23,350 nucleotides of DNA from JBMNUL01 sp050946255 (GTDB taxonomy: Bacteria; Actinomycetota; Coriobacteriia; Coriobacteriales; CADBOM01): NCBI GenBank assembly GCA_050946255.1, contig JBMNUL010000019.1, positions 1 through 23,350 on the forward strand, written 5' to 3'. The notes under the pieces were generated by a model. That model searched no databases. It saw only the letters and a program-made list of their open reading frames with translations, and had not been told where the DNA came from. The translations under genes were made by a program, and so were the position numbers. Numbering within the stretch: the first letter of the stretch is position 1; each line of letters opens with the position of its first letter. Below, one piece after another: positions 1-6,607 of this stretch.

Positions 1-2
1 CC

Positions 3-1172
3 CTGGATTCGTACGACGACTCCATCACCATTGATGCGCCGGATGTGGAATGCACGTGCGGGGGCCTCATGACCTACGATGGCAAGATTCTCTGGACGCG
101 CAACTCGGACGAGAAGGTCCCAATCGGGTCTACCACCAAGATAATGACGGCCTTGGTTGCGCTTGAGAACGGTTCTCTCACGGACAAGATCACGGTTTCC
201 GAGAACGCCGCGAGTACCGAAGGTTCCACCGCAAACCTGACCGAGGGCGATGTGCTGACCCTTAACGACATGCTCTACGCGATGATGCTCCCGTCTGGAA
301 ACGATGCCGCCGTTGCCATCGCCGAATATTATGGAAACGGCGACGTCGACAACTTCGTCAAGCTCATGAACCAGAAAGCCTCGGAGCTGGGTATGACGTC
401 CACCCATTACTCCAGCAGCAACGGCTTGGAGGACGAGGACAACTACAGCACTGTCACCGACTTCTTTAAGCTCGTGCCCGTGGCCATGTCCAACGACACC
501 TTTGCGAAAATCGTGGCGACGGAGTCCTTCACCTACACTTCGACTTCAACGGGCAATCAGGTGACGGTTGAGAACACCAATGAGATTCTCTCTACCTACG
601 ACGGGATGACAGGGATCAAGACCGGATTTACCGACTCTGCCGGCTACTGCTTTGTGGGCGCTGCCGAGCGCGATGGAATCGGCTTTTACACGGTGGTTCT
701 TGGAGACGCCTCGGATTGGGACAGGTTCAATGACACCGAGACCCTTCTGGACTGGGGATTCACCCACTATCACAAGGTTACTTTGTTGTCTTCCGACACC
801 CAGGTTGGAAGTGCCGTGGCCACCGACTGGCTCGACAAGACGGTTCCCGTTGCGGCCTCAAACGATGTCAAAGCTGTGGTATTCGACTACGATCCCGACC
901 TCCAGCAAACCACGACGATCAATGACAGGGGAGGGGCAATCGAGAAGGGTGCCGACATGGGCACTGTGGTCTGGACCGATGAAAACGGAAACCAGGTTGC
1001 TGAAGCACAGCTGGTTGCCACCGAAAGCGTCGACCCTCCCAGCTTGTTCCAAACGCTGCAGATCTGGTGGTGCAGGTTCACTACCTTGTTCACTGGCGAT
1101 GATTTCTCAGTCACTCAATCTGTTGACCTGCCGTCGGTTTACAAACTGCTGAGCAGCAACACCTCCTCGTGA
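3..1172 (+). CDS. D-alanyl-D-alanine carboxypeptidase (DacA/DacF-type PBP), 5' end cut by window
   Basis: Serine peptidase S11 family, which trims the terminal D-Ala from peptidoglycan stem peptides outside the membrane. All three catalytic motifs are visible. Counting from a GTG at 45, they are STTK at residues 29-32 (nucleophile Ser in SxxK), SGN at 84-86, and KTG at 192-194. The frame is open from the first base through codons reading LDSYDDSITIDAPDVE before that GTG, and family members start well upstream with a signal peptide. The real start is therefore outside the window and the GTG is not the start. The tail contains a short aromatic stretch (QIWWCRFTTLF) but no clear C-terminal membrane anchor. 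The next gene follows after 15 nt on the same strand, suggesting one operon. Family assignment is very secure; the paralogue (DacA, DacB or DacF) is not. Confidence 0.93.
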   Translation: MDSYDDSITIDAPDVECTCGGLMTYDGKILWTRNSDEKVPIGSTTKIMTALVALENGSLTDKITVSENAASTEGSTANLTEGDVLTLNDMLYAMMLPSGNDAAVAIAEYYGNGDVDNFVKLMNQKASELGMTSTHYSSSNGLEDEDNYSTVTDFFKLVPVAMSNDTFAKIVATESFTYTSTSTGNQVTVENTNEILSTYDGMTGIKTGFTDSAGYCFVGAAERDGIGFYTVVLGDASDWDRFNDTETLLDWGFTHYHKVTLLSSDTQVGSAVATDWLDKTVPVAASNDVKAVVFDYDPDLQQTTTINDRGGAIEKGADMGTVVWTDENGNQVAEAQLVATESVDPPSLFQTLQIWWCRFTTLFTGDDFSVTQSVDLPSVYKLLSSNTSS

Positions 1173-1187
1173 CGAAGGGCCCGGAAG

Positions 1188-2087
1188 ATGTCCAACAGCG
1201 CATATGAAGACAGGGGAGACGTCAAGGCGACCCCGCTACACCCCGAGCATGTGAAGCTCGGTGCCAGGTTCGGTCTTTTCGGCAATGCAGAGATAGTCCA
1301 CGACTACGGGGTGGAGACCGACGAGCCAACTCCCCTCGACCACCCACTGATGACCGACCTTTCCTTCCAGGGTTCGATCAGAGTTTCCGGTGCAGACAGC
1401 TCGAGGTTCATGCAGGCGATGATGACGGCAGATATATCCGTTCTCGAGATCGGACGATCTTGCTATTCGCTTGTGCTCACTAGCGATGCCGAGATCATTG
1501 ACCTGGTGAAAGTTGTGAGGACCGGGGATGACGAGTACATGGTGATCACCGATGCCCCGGTCACCGATGAGGTAATGGAGTGGTTGGAGAACAACAGCGG
1601 GGTCGCGATCAATGGCGAGAGGGTCTTCGGTGAGGTGGTCGTAGAGAACCAGAGCGGCCAGCTCGGCACCATCTGCCTCATGGGTCCCAGAAACGTCGAT
1701 ATGCTCGAAGAACTCGCCGGTTTCATTTCCGACGCCACGGTCGACGATCCGAACAAGGGCAAGTCGGACATGGCGAAGAGCATCCGACAGGGCCTTTACG
1801 TTGGATCCGACATCTCCGACATCCCGATGATGATCGTCTCGGATGAGCCAGTGGAAGATTCCATCCTCGTCTACTCCTCGCGGATGGCTACCGTGGCTAT
1901 ATGGCGCGGGTTGCTCGGATTTCCTGACTTGCAGGTTGTGGGATTCGACCAGTACGTGGCCTTGAGGAAGAGGAATTCGCTCTGGCTTGATGCCGTGGAG
2001 AGCGGAAAATATGTCAAGCCCGCAGATGCTGGGCTGACTCACCTTGTTCGAGATGGCGGGGGATTCGTGGGTGCCAATCATCTCTAA
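1188..2087 (+). CDS. Short GcvT-like (aminomethyltransferase/YgfZ-type) folate-domain protein
   Basis: Of 299 residues, the N-terminus TPLHPEHVKLGARFG matches the opening of glycine-cleavage T proteins. It is followed by the family pattern GSIRVSGADSSRFMQ, a YSLVLTSDAEIIDLV strand pair with the conserved Asp, and later a barrel-like region. T proteins (about 360-370 residues) continue for roughly 100 residues past a 'FIGREAL'-like motif; this protein stops at its equivalent, FVGANHL, so it lacks the C-terminal domain. Possible roles are methyl or aminomethyl transfer to tetrahydrofolate, or a YgfZ-like Fe-S/tRNA-modification helper; the sequence does not decide. GAAGGG (1174-1179) lies 8 nt before the ATG. 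No gcvH or gcvP is present. Its stop codon overlaps the stop of the extended Fic-like frame arriving on the other strand. Confidence 0.72.
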   Translation: MSNSAYEDRGDVKATPLHPEHVKLGARFGLFGNAEIVHDYGVETDEPTPLDHPLMTDLSFQGSIRVSGADSSRFMQAMMTADISVLEIGRSCYSLVLTSDAEIIDLVKVVRTGDDEYMVITDAPVTDEVMEWLENNSGVAINGERVFGEVVVENQSGQLGTICLMGPRNVDMLEELAGFISDATVDDPNKGKSDMAKSIRQGLYVGSDISDIPMMIVSDEPVEDSILVYSSRMATVAIWRGLLGFPDLQVVGFDQYVALRKRNSLWLDAVESGKYVKPADAGLTHLVRDGGGFVGANHL

Positions 2088-2248
2088 CTGCCGGGTGATT
2101 TTTCGGTCGGTTTCTTCCGCGTCAGCTCGATTTCGCCTTTTTCAACGAGATTCTTGATTGCCCAGATTCCCGTTCGGTATTGCCCTTGTGCCGGCTTAGC
2201 TTCGCCTCCTACAAAGAGCACCTCGATCTCTCGTCTTCCTTGTGCCGG
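2084..2248 (-). pseudogene. Open continuation of the Fic-like frame beyond its TAA
   Basis: Reading the minus strand past the TAA at 2249-2251 in the same frame gives 54 sense codons before TAG at 2084-2086. They include a plausible helical stretch, IWAIKNLVEKGEIELTRKK, that looks like real protein rather than noise. The extension ends exactly where the convergent gcvT-like gene ends (stop codons overlap by two bases), the kind of abutment expected if this was the original 3' end. The peptide motif PAQG occurs twice, 18 codons apart: once just after the TAA (2238-2248) and once as AKPAQG (2184-2194). The TAA thus sits where the second copy has AAG (Lys). No independent start with a ribosome site was seen, so I treat this as the severed tail of the upstream gene. 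Confidence 0.45.
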
Positions 2249-2932
2249 TTACGCTCTGGAATTTTCGAGCAGCCACTCCGTGTACATCGATATGAAGGTC
2301 CCGATTGCCCTGGCGTTTCCCACGTCGAAGGGGCGCAGCTCCAACAGCTTCTCGGAGAACTCTGTGATTCTTGGCGCCTGTTCCAGAATTGGCGCGTCCA
2401 AGTCGAGGGCATCGGCCTCCTCGGCGAAGATCTCATCTAGTTTCCGGTCGATGACCTCCGGAAGGGGAGAGCCTGAGGTCCCCTGCATCGGGGTTTTCTT
2501 GTCTGGATAGGGGATGTCGTGCAGCTCTCCCTCGTTTCTGAACTTTCCCGAAAGCGAATCCACCGTGTTGTAGAGCCTGCGATGGACGAACATAAGGAAC
2601 GACACTTCCAGCTCAAAGCCACCCTCTTCCATAATCGCCACAGATCGAAGCGTTACGAGGTCGGCGAACATTTGCCGGGCGATGTCTTCCGTGAGACTCT
2701 CGTATTTCATCGAATAGCGGTTTTCCAGCTCGCTCTCCAGCTGATCGGTCCTTATGATTCCAGAAAGGCTGTCGTCTCGAATGGACATGAGAATACCGGA
2801 TGGGAGACGGTCGTCGAGATCCTCCATGCTCATGGCGGCTTCCCAATGCATTTTCAATTTCCTGCCTGTGCTCTTGGGGGATGAGTTGTCTCCGAGTTTG
2901 CCCTTGCCGCCATTGCTGGATTCGATGCTCAT
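2249..2932 (-). CDS. Degenerate Fic-like protein, possibly truncated by an in-frame TAA
   Basis: This 227-residue protein has a stretch resembling a Fic fold. LEVSFLMFVHRRLYNTVDSL is placed like the 'iHrxlFxdiYxwAGxxR' helix, and a flap-like PYPDKKTPM segment and a helical DRKLDEIFAEEAD segment follow. The signature loop reads LRPFDVGNARAIG, where active Fic enzymes have HPFxxGNGRxxR. The catalytic His is Arg, the second Gly is Ala and the final Arg is Gly, so AMP transfer is unlikely. No clear S/TxxxE(G/N) inhibitory helix is seen. The N-terminus (first 25 residues) is low-complexity and polar. ATG start with AAAGG 7 nt upstream. The frame ends in TAA but continues open for 54 more codons (next entry). 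The Fic call rests on motif spacing read by eye, so it is tentative. Confidence 0.5.
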   Translation of the reverse strand: MSIESSNGGKGKLGDNSSPKSTGRKLKMHWEAAMSMEDLDDRLPSGILMSIRDDSLSGIIRTDQLESELENRYSMKYESLTEDIARQMFADLVTLRSVAIMEEGGFELEVSFLMFVHRRLYNTVDSLSGKFRNEGELHDIPYPDKKTPMQGTSGSPLPEVIDRKLDEIFAEEADALDLDAPILEQAPRITEFSEKLLELRPFDVGNARAIGTFISMYTEWLLENSRA

Positions 2933-2961
2933 GGGTGACCTTTCTAAAGGGTGTTTTTCAA

Positions 2962-3007
2962 AGACTACAAATACTTATTTTGTAAGTCTACAGTCTATAA
3001 ATACTAT
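2962..3007. promoter_or_regulatory. Operator-like dyad and direct repeat upstream of the Fic-like gene
   Basis: The AT-rich leader of the Fic-like gene holds an imperfect dyad, AGACTACAAA (2962-2971) against TTTGTAAGTCT (2979-2989), one bulged base apart. A diverged direct copy follows: AGACTACAAATACTTA at 2962 against AGTCTATAAATACTAT at 2992, a period of 30 bp. Such AT-rich dyads often bind a repressor. No regulator gene adjoins, so autoregulation or control from elsewhere is inference. Confidence 0.35.
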
Positions 3008-3042
3008 TAAGGTCCGAACTTGGAATTTGAAAAGGAAATTTA

Positions 3043-3079
3043 TCAACAAACTTGGTGTATAGTGTCGCGATTTTGTTGA
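3043..3079. promoter_or_regulatory. Inverted repeat TCAACAAA / TTTGTTGA
   Basis: Perfect 8-bp arms (3043-3050 and 3072-3079) lie 21 bp apart in the AT-rich part of the 2933-3441 gap. It could be a regulator site or a weak hairpin. The arms resemble the core of the MarR operators near 20045 (GTTGAtttTGTCAAC) but have a different spacing. Function unknown. Confidence 0.25.
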
Positions 3080-3114
3080 GGAGAAGTACTCGAGGATTTG
3101 CGGAATAGCCAGGC

Positions 3115-3275
3115 TTTGCCTTCAACTGATTTGGTTTGGGAGACACTAGGAGGACAGAGGCGTTCTCTATTTGCCGTCATCTGATTTGGCAATGGGGAGA
3201 CACTAGGAGGACAAAGGCGCTCTCTAATTGCCGTCATCTGATTCCTACTGGAGAGGCACACGGAGGTCCAAGGTA
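3115..3275. repeat. Tandem repeat, about 3 copies of a 55-57 bp unit
   Basis: Unit starts are marked by CTGATT at 3126, 3181 and 3238. The shared core is GGGAGACACTAGGAGGACA, then (A/G)AGGCG(C/T)TCTCTA and TTGCC(G/T)TCA(A/T)CTGATT. The first two units are nearly identical in the core; the third has drifted (GGAGAGGCACACGGAGGTCC). The array contains AGGAGG, which looks like a ribosome site, but no reading frame starts behind it. The rest of the 2933-3441 gap holds only the dyads and the predicted promoter listed separately. Confidence 0.85.
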
Positions 3276-3370
3276 TTTTCGACTGAGTCTCCCCCAATCG
3301 ATCTCTGAGCTCTGAGCTGTTTCGGAGATCGAATGCTCGACCAGGACAAAAGTTGCGCAAGCAGCCGATG

Positions 3371-3403
3371 CTGCAATTGCAGTTTTCGCGGTTGATATAC
3401 AAT
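3371..3403 (+). promoter_or_regulatory. Predicted sigma-70 promoter overlapping a 12-bp palindrome, for the FHA gene
   Basis: A perfect palindrome, CTGCAATTGCAG (3371-3382), contains a -35-like TTGCAG (3377-3382). TACAAT follows at 3398-3403 after a 15-bp spacer, and the FHA gene starts at 3442. The short spacer together with a palindrome on the -35 suggests an activator- or repressor-controlled promoter. This is inferred from sequence only. Confidence 0.35.
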
Positions 3404-3441
3404 GTTTTTTGAAAACGAATTGGATTCGAGAGGAGCTTCGA

Positions 3442-3891
3442 ATGCCCGAACAGAACAGGTGCCCGGTGTGCAACGCGCCGCTTGCAAAGGGTGCTGCTGT
3501 TTGCGAGAGGTGCGGGTTCAAGCTCGTGGGTCGAACGGAGCAGTTCCCGGTCGTCGACCAGACGGGTGGCAACGTGGAGCCCCATGCCTCTACTCCGCAC
3601 AACGGCAATCCCACTCTGACGATATTGAAAGGCCCGATGGCGGGTCAGGAATTTCATCTAACGTCGTTTCCACTCGTCGTTGGGCGCGATCCGTCTTGCG
3701 ACCTCTTCCTCAACGACATGACCGTCACGAGGAAACATGCGAGCATCGACATAATCGACAACGAGGTGGTGATCACGGACCTCAACTCGCTCAACGGCAC
3801 GTGGGTAGACGGGCAGGTTCGCGACAGCGCGGTGCTGAAGAACGGCACGATAGTTCAAATTGGAACATTCACGATGGGGTTCAACATTTAG
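3442..3891 (+). CDS. Zinc-ribbon plus FHA domain protein
   Basis: The protein has 149 residues. The N-terminus carries two CxxC knuckles (C7/C10 and C21/C24), a zinc-ribbon of about 20 residues. A polar linker (about 30-57) leads to a C-terminal FHA domain. This shows the family marks GRD (81-83), TRKH (96-99, in place of SRxH) and NSLNGT (115-120), the loops that hold phosphothreonine peptides. It probably reads Ser/Thr kinase signalling in the cytoplasm; no kinase or phosphatase lies in the window. The ATG at 3442 is chosen over a TTG 33 nt upstream because GAGAGGAG lies 6-7 nt before it. The next gene, iorA, begins 91 nt downstream on the same strand, so the pair may be co-transcribed, although no functional link is established. 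Confidence 0.85.
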   Translation: MPEQNRCPVCNAPLAKGAAVCERCGFKLVGRTEQFPVVDQTGGNVEPHASTPHNGNPTLTILKGPMAGQEFHLTSFPLVVGRDPSCDLFLNDMTVTRKHASIDIIDNEVVITDLNSLNGTWVDGQVRDSAVLKNGTIVQIGTFTMGFNI

Positions 3892-3982
3892 CAGTTTATG
3901 GTTGCGCGCACCGTCCTCCAACTTTGCGCGGTGGGTCTGTGCGCCGTCGTTTCCGTAGGAACACGAGGATAGGGAGAGAGAA

Positions 3983-5755
3983 TTGAGCCAGACTAAGAAG
4001 CTGCTGTCGGGAAACGAGGCAGTGGCACAAGGCGCATTCGAGGCCGGAGCCCTGATTGGAGTTGGATATCCGGGCACGCCCTCGACCGAGACCATGGAGG
4101 CCTTTGCAAAGTACGATGGCGTTTATGCCGAGTGGGCACCCAACGAGAAAGTCGCTATGGAGGTTGCCGCCGGTGCATCGATGGCCGGAGCCAGGACGCT
4201 GGTCACCATGAAGCACGTGGGAGTCAATGTCGCCGCAGACCCGCTTTACTCCGTGGCATACACTGGAGTCAATGGCGGGCTTGTGATCCTTGCCGCCGAC
4301 GATCCCGGAATTTTCTCATCGCAAAACGAGCAGGACACCCGTTTCCACGCTCTGGGAGCCAGAGTTCCGCTTCTCGAGCCCTCGAACCCAATAGAGGCGC
4401 GCGAGTTCGCAAAGCTTGCATATGAGATCTCGGAGCAGTTTGACATCCCTGTTATCGTGAGGTCCACGGTGAGGATGTCCCACACCAAGGCAATTGTGGA
4501 ATGCGGCGAGCGAGTCGAGCGCGACCTCAAGCCATATGCCAAGGACATGTCCAAGTGGGTCATGATGCCGGCATTTGCCAAGAAGCGCCGCAAGGTGGCT
4601 GATAAGCGCGTTGCCGATTTGAAGGAATATGCTTCGAAGTCTCCAATCACCCGTGCAGAGTATCGCGACAAGGGGATTGGAATCATCTGCTCCGGAGTCG
4701 TCTACGAGCATGTGCGCGAGGCAATGCCCGATGCCAGCACATTGAAACTCGGGATCACGTTCCCGTTGCCAGAGGAGGCGATCAGGGAGTTCGCTGGGAA
4801 CGTCGACAAGCTCTACGTTGTTGAGGAAGCCAGCAATTATCTCTCCACTCAGGTCGCGTCCATTGGGGTCAAGCTCGACAAGACACCAGTTCCGATCCCC
4901 CCAGACGACGAGCTGAGCCCTGGCATCGTCAGGAGGGCGTTTGGAATGCCCGACGCGAGTTACGAGACGTTCGACGGAAGCTTGCCTCCGAGGCCACCTT
5001 CACTTTGCGCCGGTTGCCCGCACAGGCTCGTCTACTCCGAGCTTTCCCGCATGGGCGCGATAGTGACTGGGGACATCGGATGCTATACCTTGGGCGCCCT
5101 CGCCCCGCTATCTACAGTCGACTCTTGTGTCGACATGGGAGCGTCGCTCTCCATGGCACACGGCGTCGAGCTGGCCCGCGAGTTCGGCTCTGGCGTTGGG
5201 GAAGACCTCGCAAAGCGCCCCGTGGTGGGGGTCATCGGCGATTCCACATTTGCCCATTCCGGAATCACCTCTCTCCTTGGAACGATTTACAACCAAGGCT
5301 CCGGAATCCTCTGCATACTCGACAACAGAACCACTGCCATGACCGGGCAGCAGGGCAACCCTGTTAACGGAATCACGCTGCAGCACAGGCCCAGCAAGGA
5401 GCTCGACCTCGTCAAGCTCTGCGAGGCAATGGGAGTGGAGGACGTCAGGCGCGTCGACTCCCAGAATCTAGCCGAGGTTCGTGCAGCTCTGAAGTCAGCC
5501 CGCGAATTCGAGGGACTCTCGGTGATAGTGTTCTGCTCGCCTTGCCAGCTGCTCGTGAAGAAGAGGAACGCCCCGGTGAAGGTCTCAGATGATTGCCGAG
5601 CTTGCCGTTCTTGCGTGAAGATCGGCTGTCCGGCAATCGGCACAGACGAGAACGGTCACGCACTGATCGACCCGTCGCAGTGCATAGGATGTGGACAATG
5701 CGTGCAGGTCTGCCCATTCGACTGCATAGCCTCGACAGATGAAGGGCAGGAGTGA
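3983..5755 (+). CDS. iorA: Indolepyruvate:ferredoxin oxidoreductase, alpha subunit
   Basis: Thiamine-diphosphate enzyme that oxidatively decarboxylates aryl pyruvates from Trp, Phe and Tyr breakdown to aryl-acetyl-CoA, reducing ferredoxin. It is cytoplasmic and oxygen-sensitive. The 590 residues contain an N-terminal GYPGTPSTE pyrimidine-binding segment, CAGCPHR near 342, the TPP motif GDSTFAH leading to DNRTTAMTGQQGNP (an IorA hallmark), and a C-terminal dicluster domain. The cluster motifs are CRACRSCVKIGCP near 536-548 and CIGCGQCVQVCP near 566-577. Full length for the family. Start is TTG, with AGGGAGAGAG 2 nt or more upstream. iorB follows 5 nt after the stop, so the subunits are translationally linked. 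Confidence 0.95.
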   Translation: MSQTKKLLSGNEAVAQGAFEAGALIGVGYPGTPSTETMEAFAKYDGVYAEWAPNEKVAMEVAAGASMAGARTLVTMKHVGVNVAADPLYSVAYTGVNGGLVILAADDPGIFSSQNEQDTRFHALGARVPLLEPSNPIEAREFAKLAYEISEQFDIPVIVRSTVRMSHTKAIVECGERVERDLKPYAKDMSKWVMMPAFAKKRRKVADKRVADLKEYASKSPITRAEYRDKGIGIICSGVVYEHVREAMPDASTLKLGITFPLPEEAIREFAGNVDKLYVVEEASNYLSTQVASIGVKLDKTPVPIPPDDELSPGIVRRAFGMPDASYETFDGSLPPRPPSLCAGCPHRLVYSELSRMGAIVTGDIGCYTLGALAPLSTVDSCVDMGASLSMAHGVELAREFGSGVGEDLAKRPVVGVIGDSTFAHSGITSLLGTIYNQGSGILCILDNRTTAMTGQQGNPVNGITLQHRPSKELDLVKLCEAMGVEDVRRVDSQNLAEVRAALKSAREFEGLSVIVFCSPCQLLVKKRNAPVKVSDDCRACRSCVKIGCPAIGTDENGHALIDPSQCIGCGQCVQVCPFDCIASTDEGQE

Positions 5756-5760
5756 TTCAA

Positions 5761-6390
5761 ATGGCATCGAACAACAGCAATATGGCCGGTTCAGCTGCAG
5801 CAGTGGAAACCAGCACAGCGAAGAAGGTCACGACCGTGGTCCTCTGCGGAGTTGGAGGACAGGGAACGATTCTCGCCGCCGACATCCTTGCAAAGGTTGC
5901 TGCGCGCGCCGGACTAGATGTAAGGCTTTCTGAGATTCACGGCATGGCACAGCGAGGTGGGAGCGTCATCACGATAGTCAGGTTCGGTGAGGAAGTTCAC
6001 TCTCCAGTAACAGACTACGGATGTGCCGACAGGATCGTTTCTTTCGAGGCCACAGAGGCCCTTCGCTATCTGCCATACCTCGCCGAGGACGGCAAGCTGC
6101 TTGTCAACAGTGCCGAGATTGCCCCTCTGCCGGTGTTGATCGGCAATGCTGAGATGCCCGGCAACACCGTGGAGTTCCTCAAGGGGCATGGTGCCGTGAT
6201 GATTGATTCCAGTGCCATCGCCCGCGAGGTTGGAAACCCACGTGCCACCAACATCGTGCTCTTGGGTGCGCTCTCGAAGGAGCTGAACTTCGACGAGGCC
6301 ACTTGGGAAGAGGTCATCTCCAAGAGGGTTCCTCCCAAGACCGTGGAGAGCAACATAGCGGCGTTCCATGCCGGGCGTGCTGCGGTCTAG
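5761..6390 (+). CDS. iorB: Indolepyruvate:ferredoxin oxidoreductase, beta subunit
   Basis: The small subunit of the IorAB complex, homologous to the gamma domain of pyruvate:ferredoxin oxidoreductases. It has 209 residues from the ATG at 5761. After a 20-residue polar Ala/Ser-rich extension comes VTTVVLCGVGGQGTILAADI, with the family GVGGQG turn, then SEIHGMAQRGGSV, a signature for this subunit. I prefer this ATG to the GTG at 5752 because AGGAG (5748-5752) gives 8-nt spacing to the ATG, whereas the GTG would overlap its own ribosome site. A strong hairpin at 6490-6521 lies about 100 nt downstream and probably ends the transcript. Confidence 0.94.
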   Translation: MASNNSNMAGSAAAVETSTAKKVTTVVLCGVGGQGTILAADILAKVAARAGLDVRLSEIHGMAQRGGSVITIVRFGEEVHSPVTDYGCADRIVSFEATEALRYLPYLAEDGKLLVNSAEIAPLPVLIGNAEMPGNTVEFLKGHGAVMIDSSAIAREVGNPRATNIVLLGALSKELNFDEATWEEVISKRVPPKTVESNIAAFHAGRAAV

Positions 6391-6396
6391 TTAGTG

Positions 6397-6447
6397 GTGA
6401 GTTGCGGCTTTGGTTTTGCGACCGCTGGGCCGGTGAACTGCGGCTCC
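6397..6447. repeat. Short direct repeat after iorB
   Basis: GTGAGTTGCGGCTT (about 6397) recurs as GTGAACTGCGGCTCC (about 6433), a period near 36 bp, directly after the iorB stop. It is short and imperfect. I list it because similar post-stop duplications recur across the window. Confidence 0.5.
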
Positions 6448-6489
6448 GGCATAATCGCTTGCCTGCTCTCGTTGTCAAATAAATCATGA

Positions 6490-6521
6490 AATTGGGTGTC
6501 GGAACATTCCGACACCCAATT
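6490..6521. terminator. Strong hairpin between convergent iorB and the PucR-type gene
   Basis: Perfect 13-bp stem: AATTGGGTGTCGG (6490-6502) against CCGACACCCAATT (6509-6521), with loop AACATT (which can pair two further bases). A-rich sequence precedes it and T/C-rich sequence follows. It lies between converging genes and is well placed to stop transcription from both sides. Confidence 0.8.
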
Positions 6522-6523
6522 CT

Positions 6524-6607
6524 TCACTTTCTACTACGGTTCCCGCTCGGTCATCGTTGGAAGTGTCGATACGCTCAGCGAGACATGTATGTTGTCACTT
6601 TCTACTA
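6524..6607. repeat. 13-bp direct repeat TCACTTTCTACTA, 71 bp apart
   Basis: Copies lie at 6524-6536 and 6595-6607. The second overlaps the stop codon (6605-6607) of the PucR-type gene, so the last bases of that gene have a copy 71 bp further on, beside the terminator. Another example of a duplication at a gene's 3' end. Confidence 0.7.

Noticed and set aside
1236..2081. A 281-codon frame antisense to the GcvT-like gene
   Set aside because: The plus-strand frame has clear family motifs; the antisense product shows none and has no ribosome site.
2249..2251. Stop-codon recoding (selenocysteine or pyrrolysine) at the Fic-like stop
   Set aside because: The codon is TAA, which is not used for either, and no recoding element or related genes were seen.
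3115..3275. CRISPR array
   Set aside because: Repeat units are contiguous and drift together; there are no unique spacers between constant repeats and no cas genes. The same applies to the 14112, 14914 and 15080 arrays.
3043..3657. A 204-codon minus frame across the tandem repeat and the FHA gene
   Set aside because: It runs antisense to the FHA domain and its internal repetition (SVSPLPNQMTANRERLCPP-like words) simply reflects the DNA repeat.
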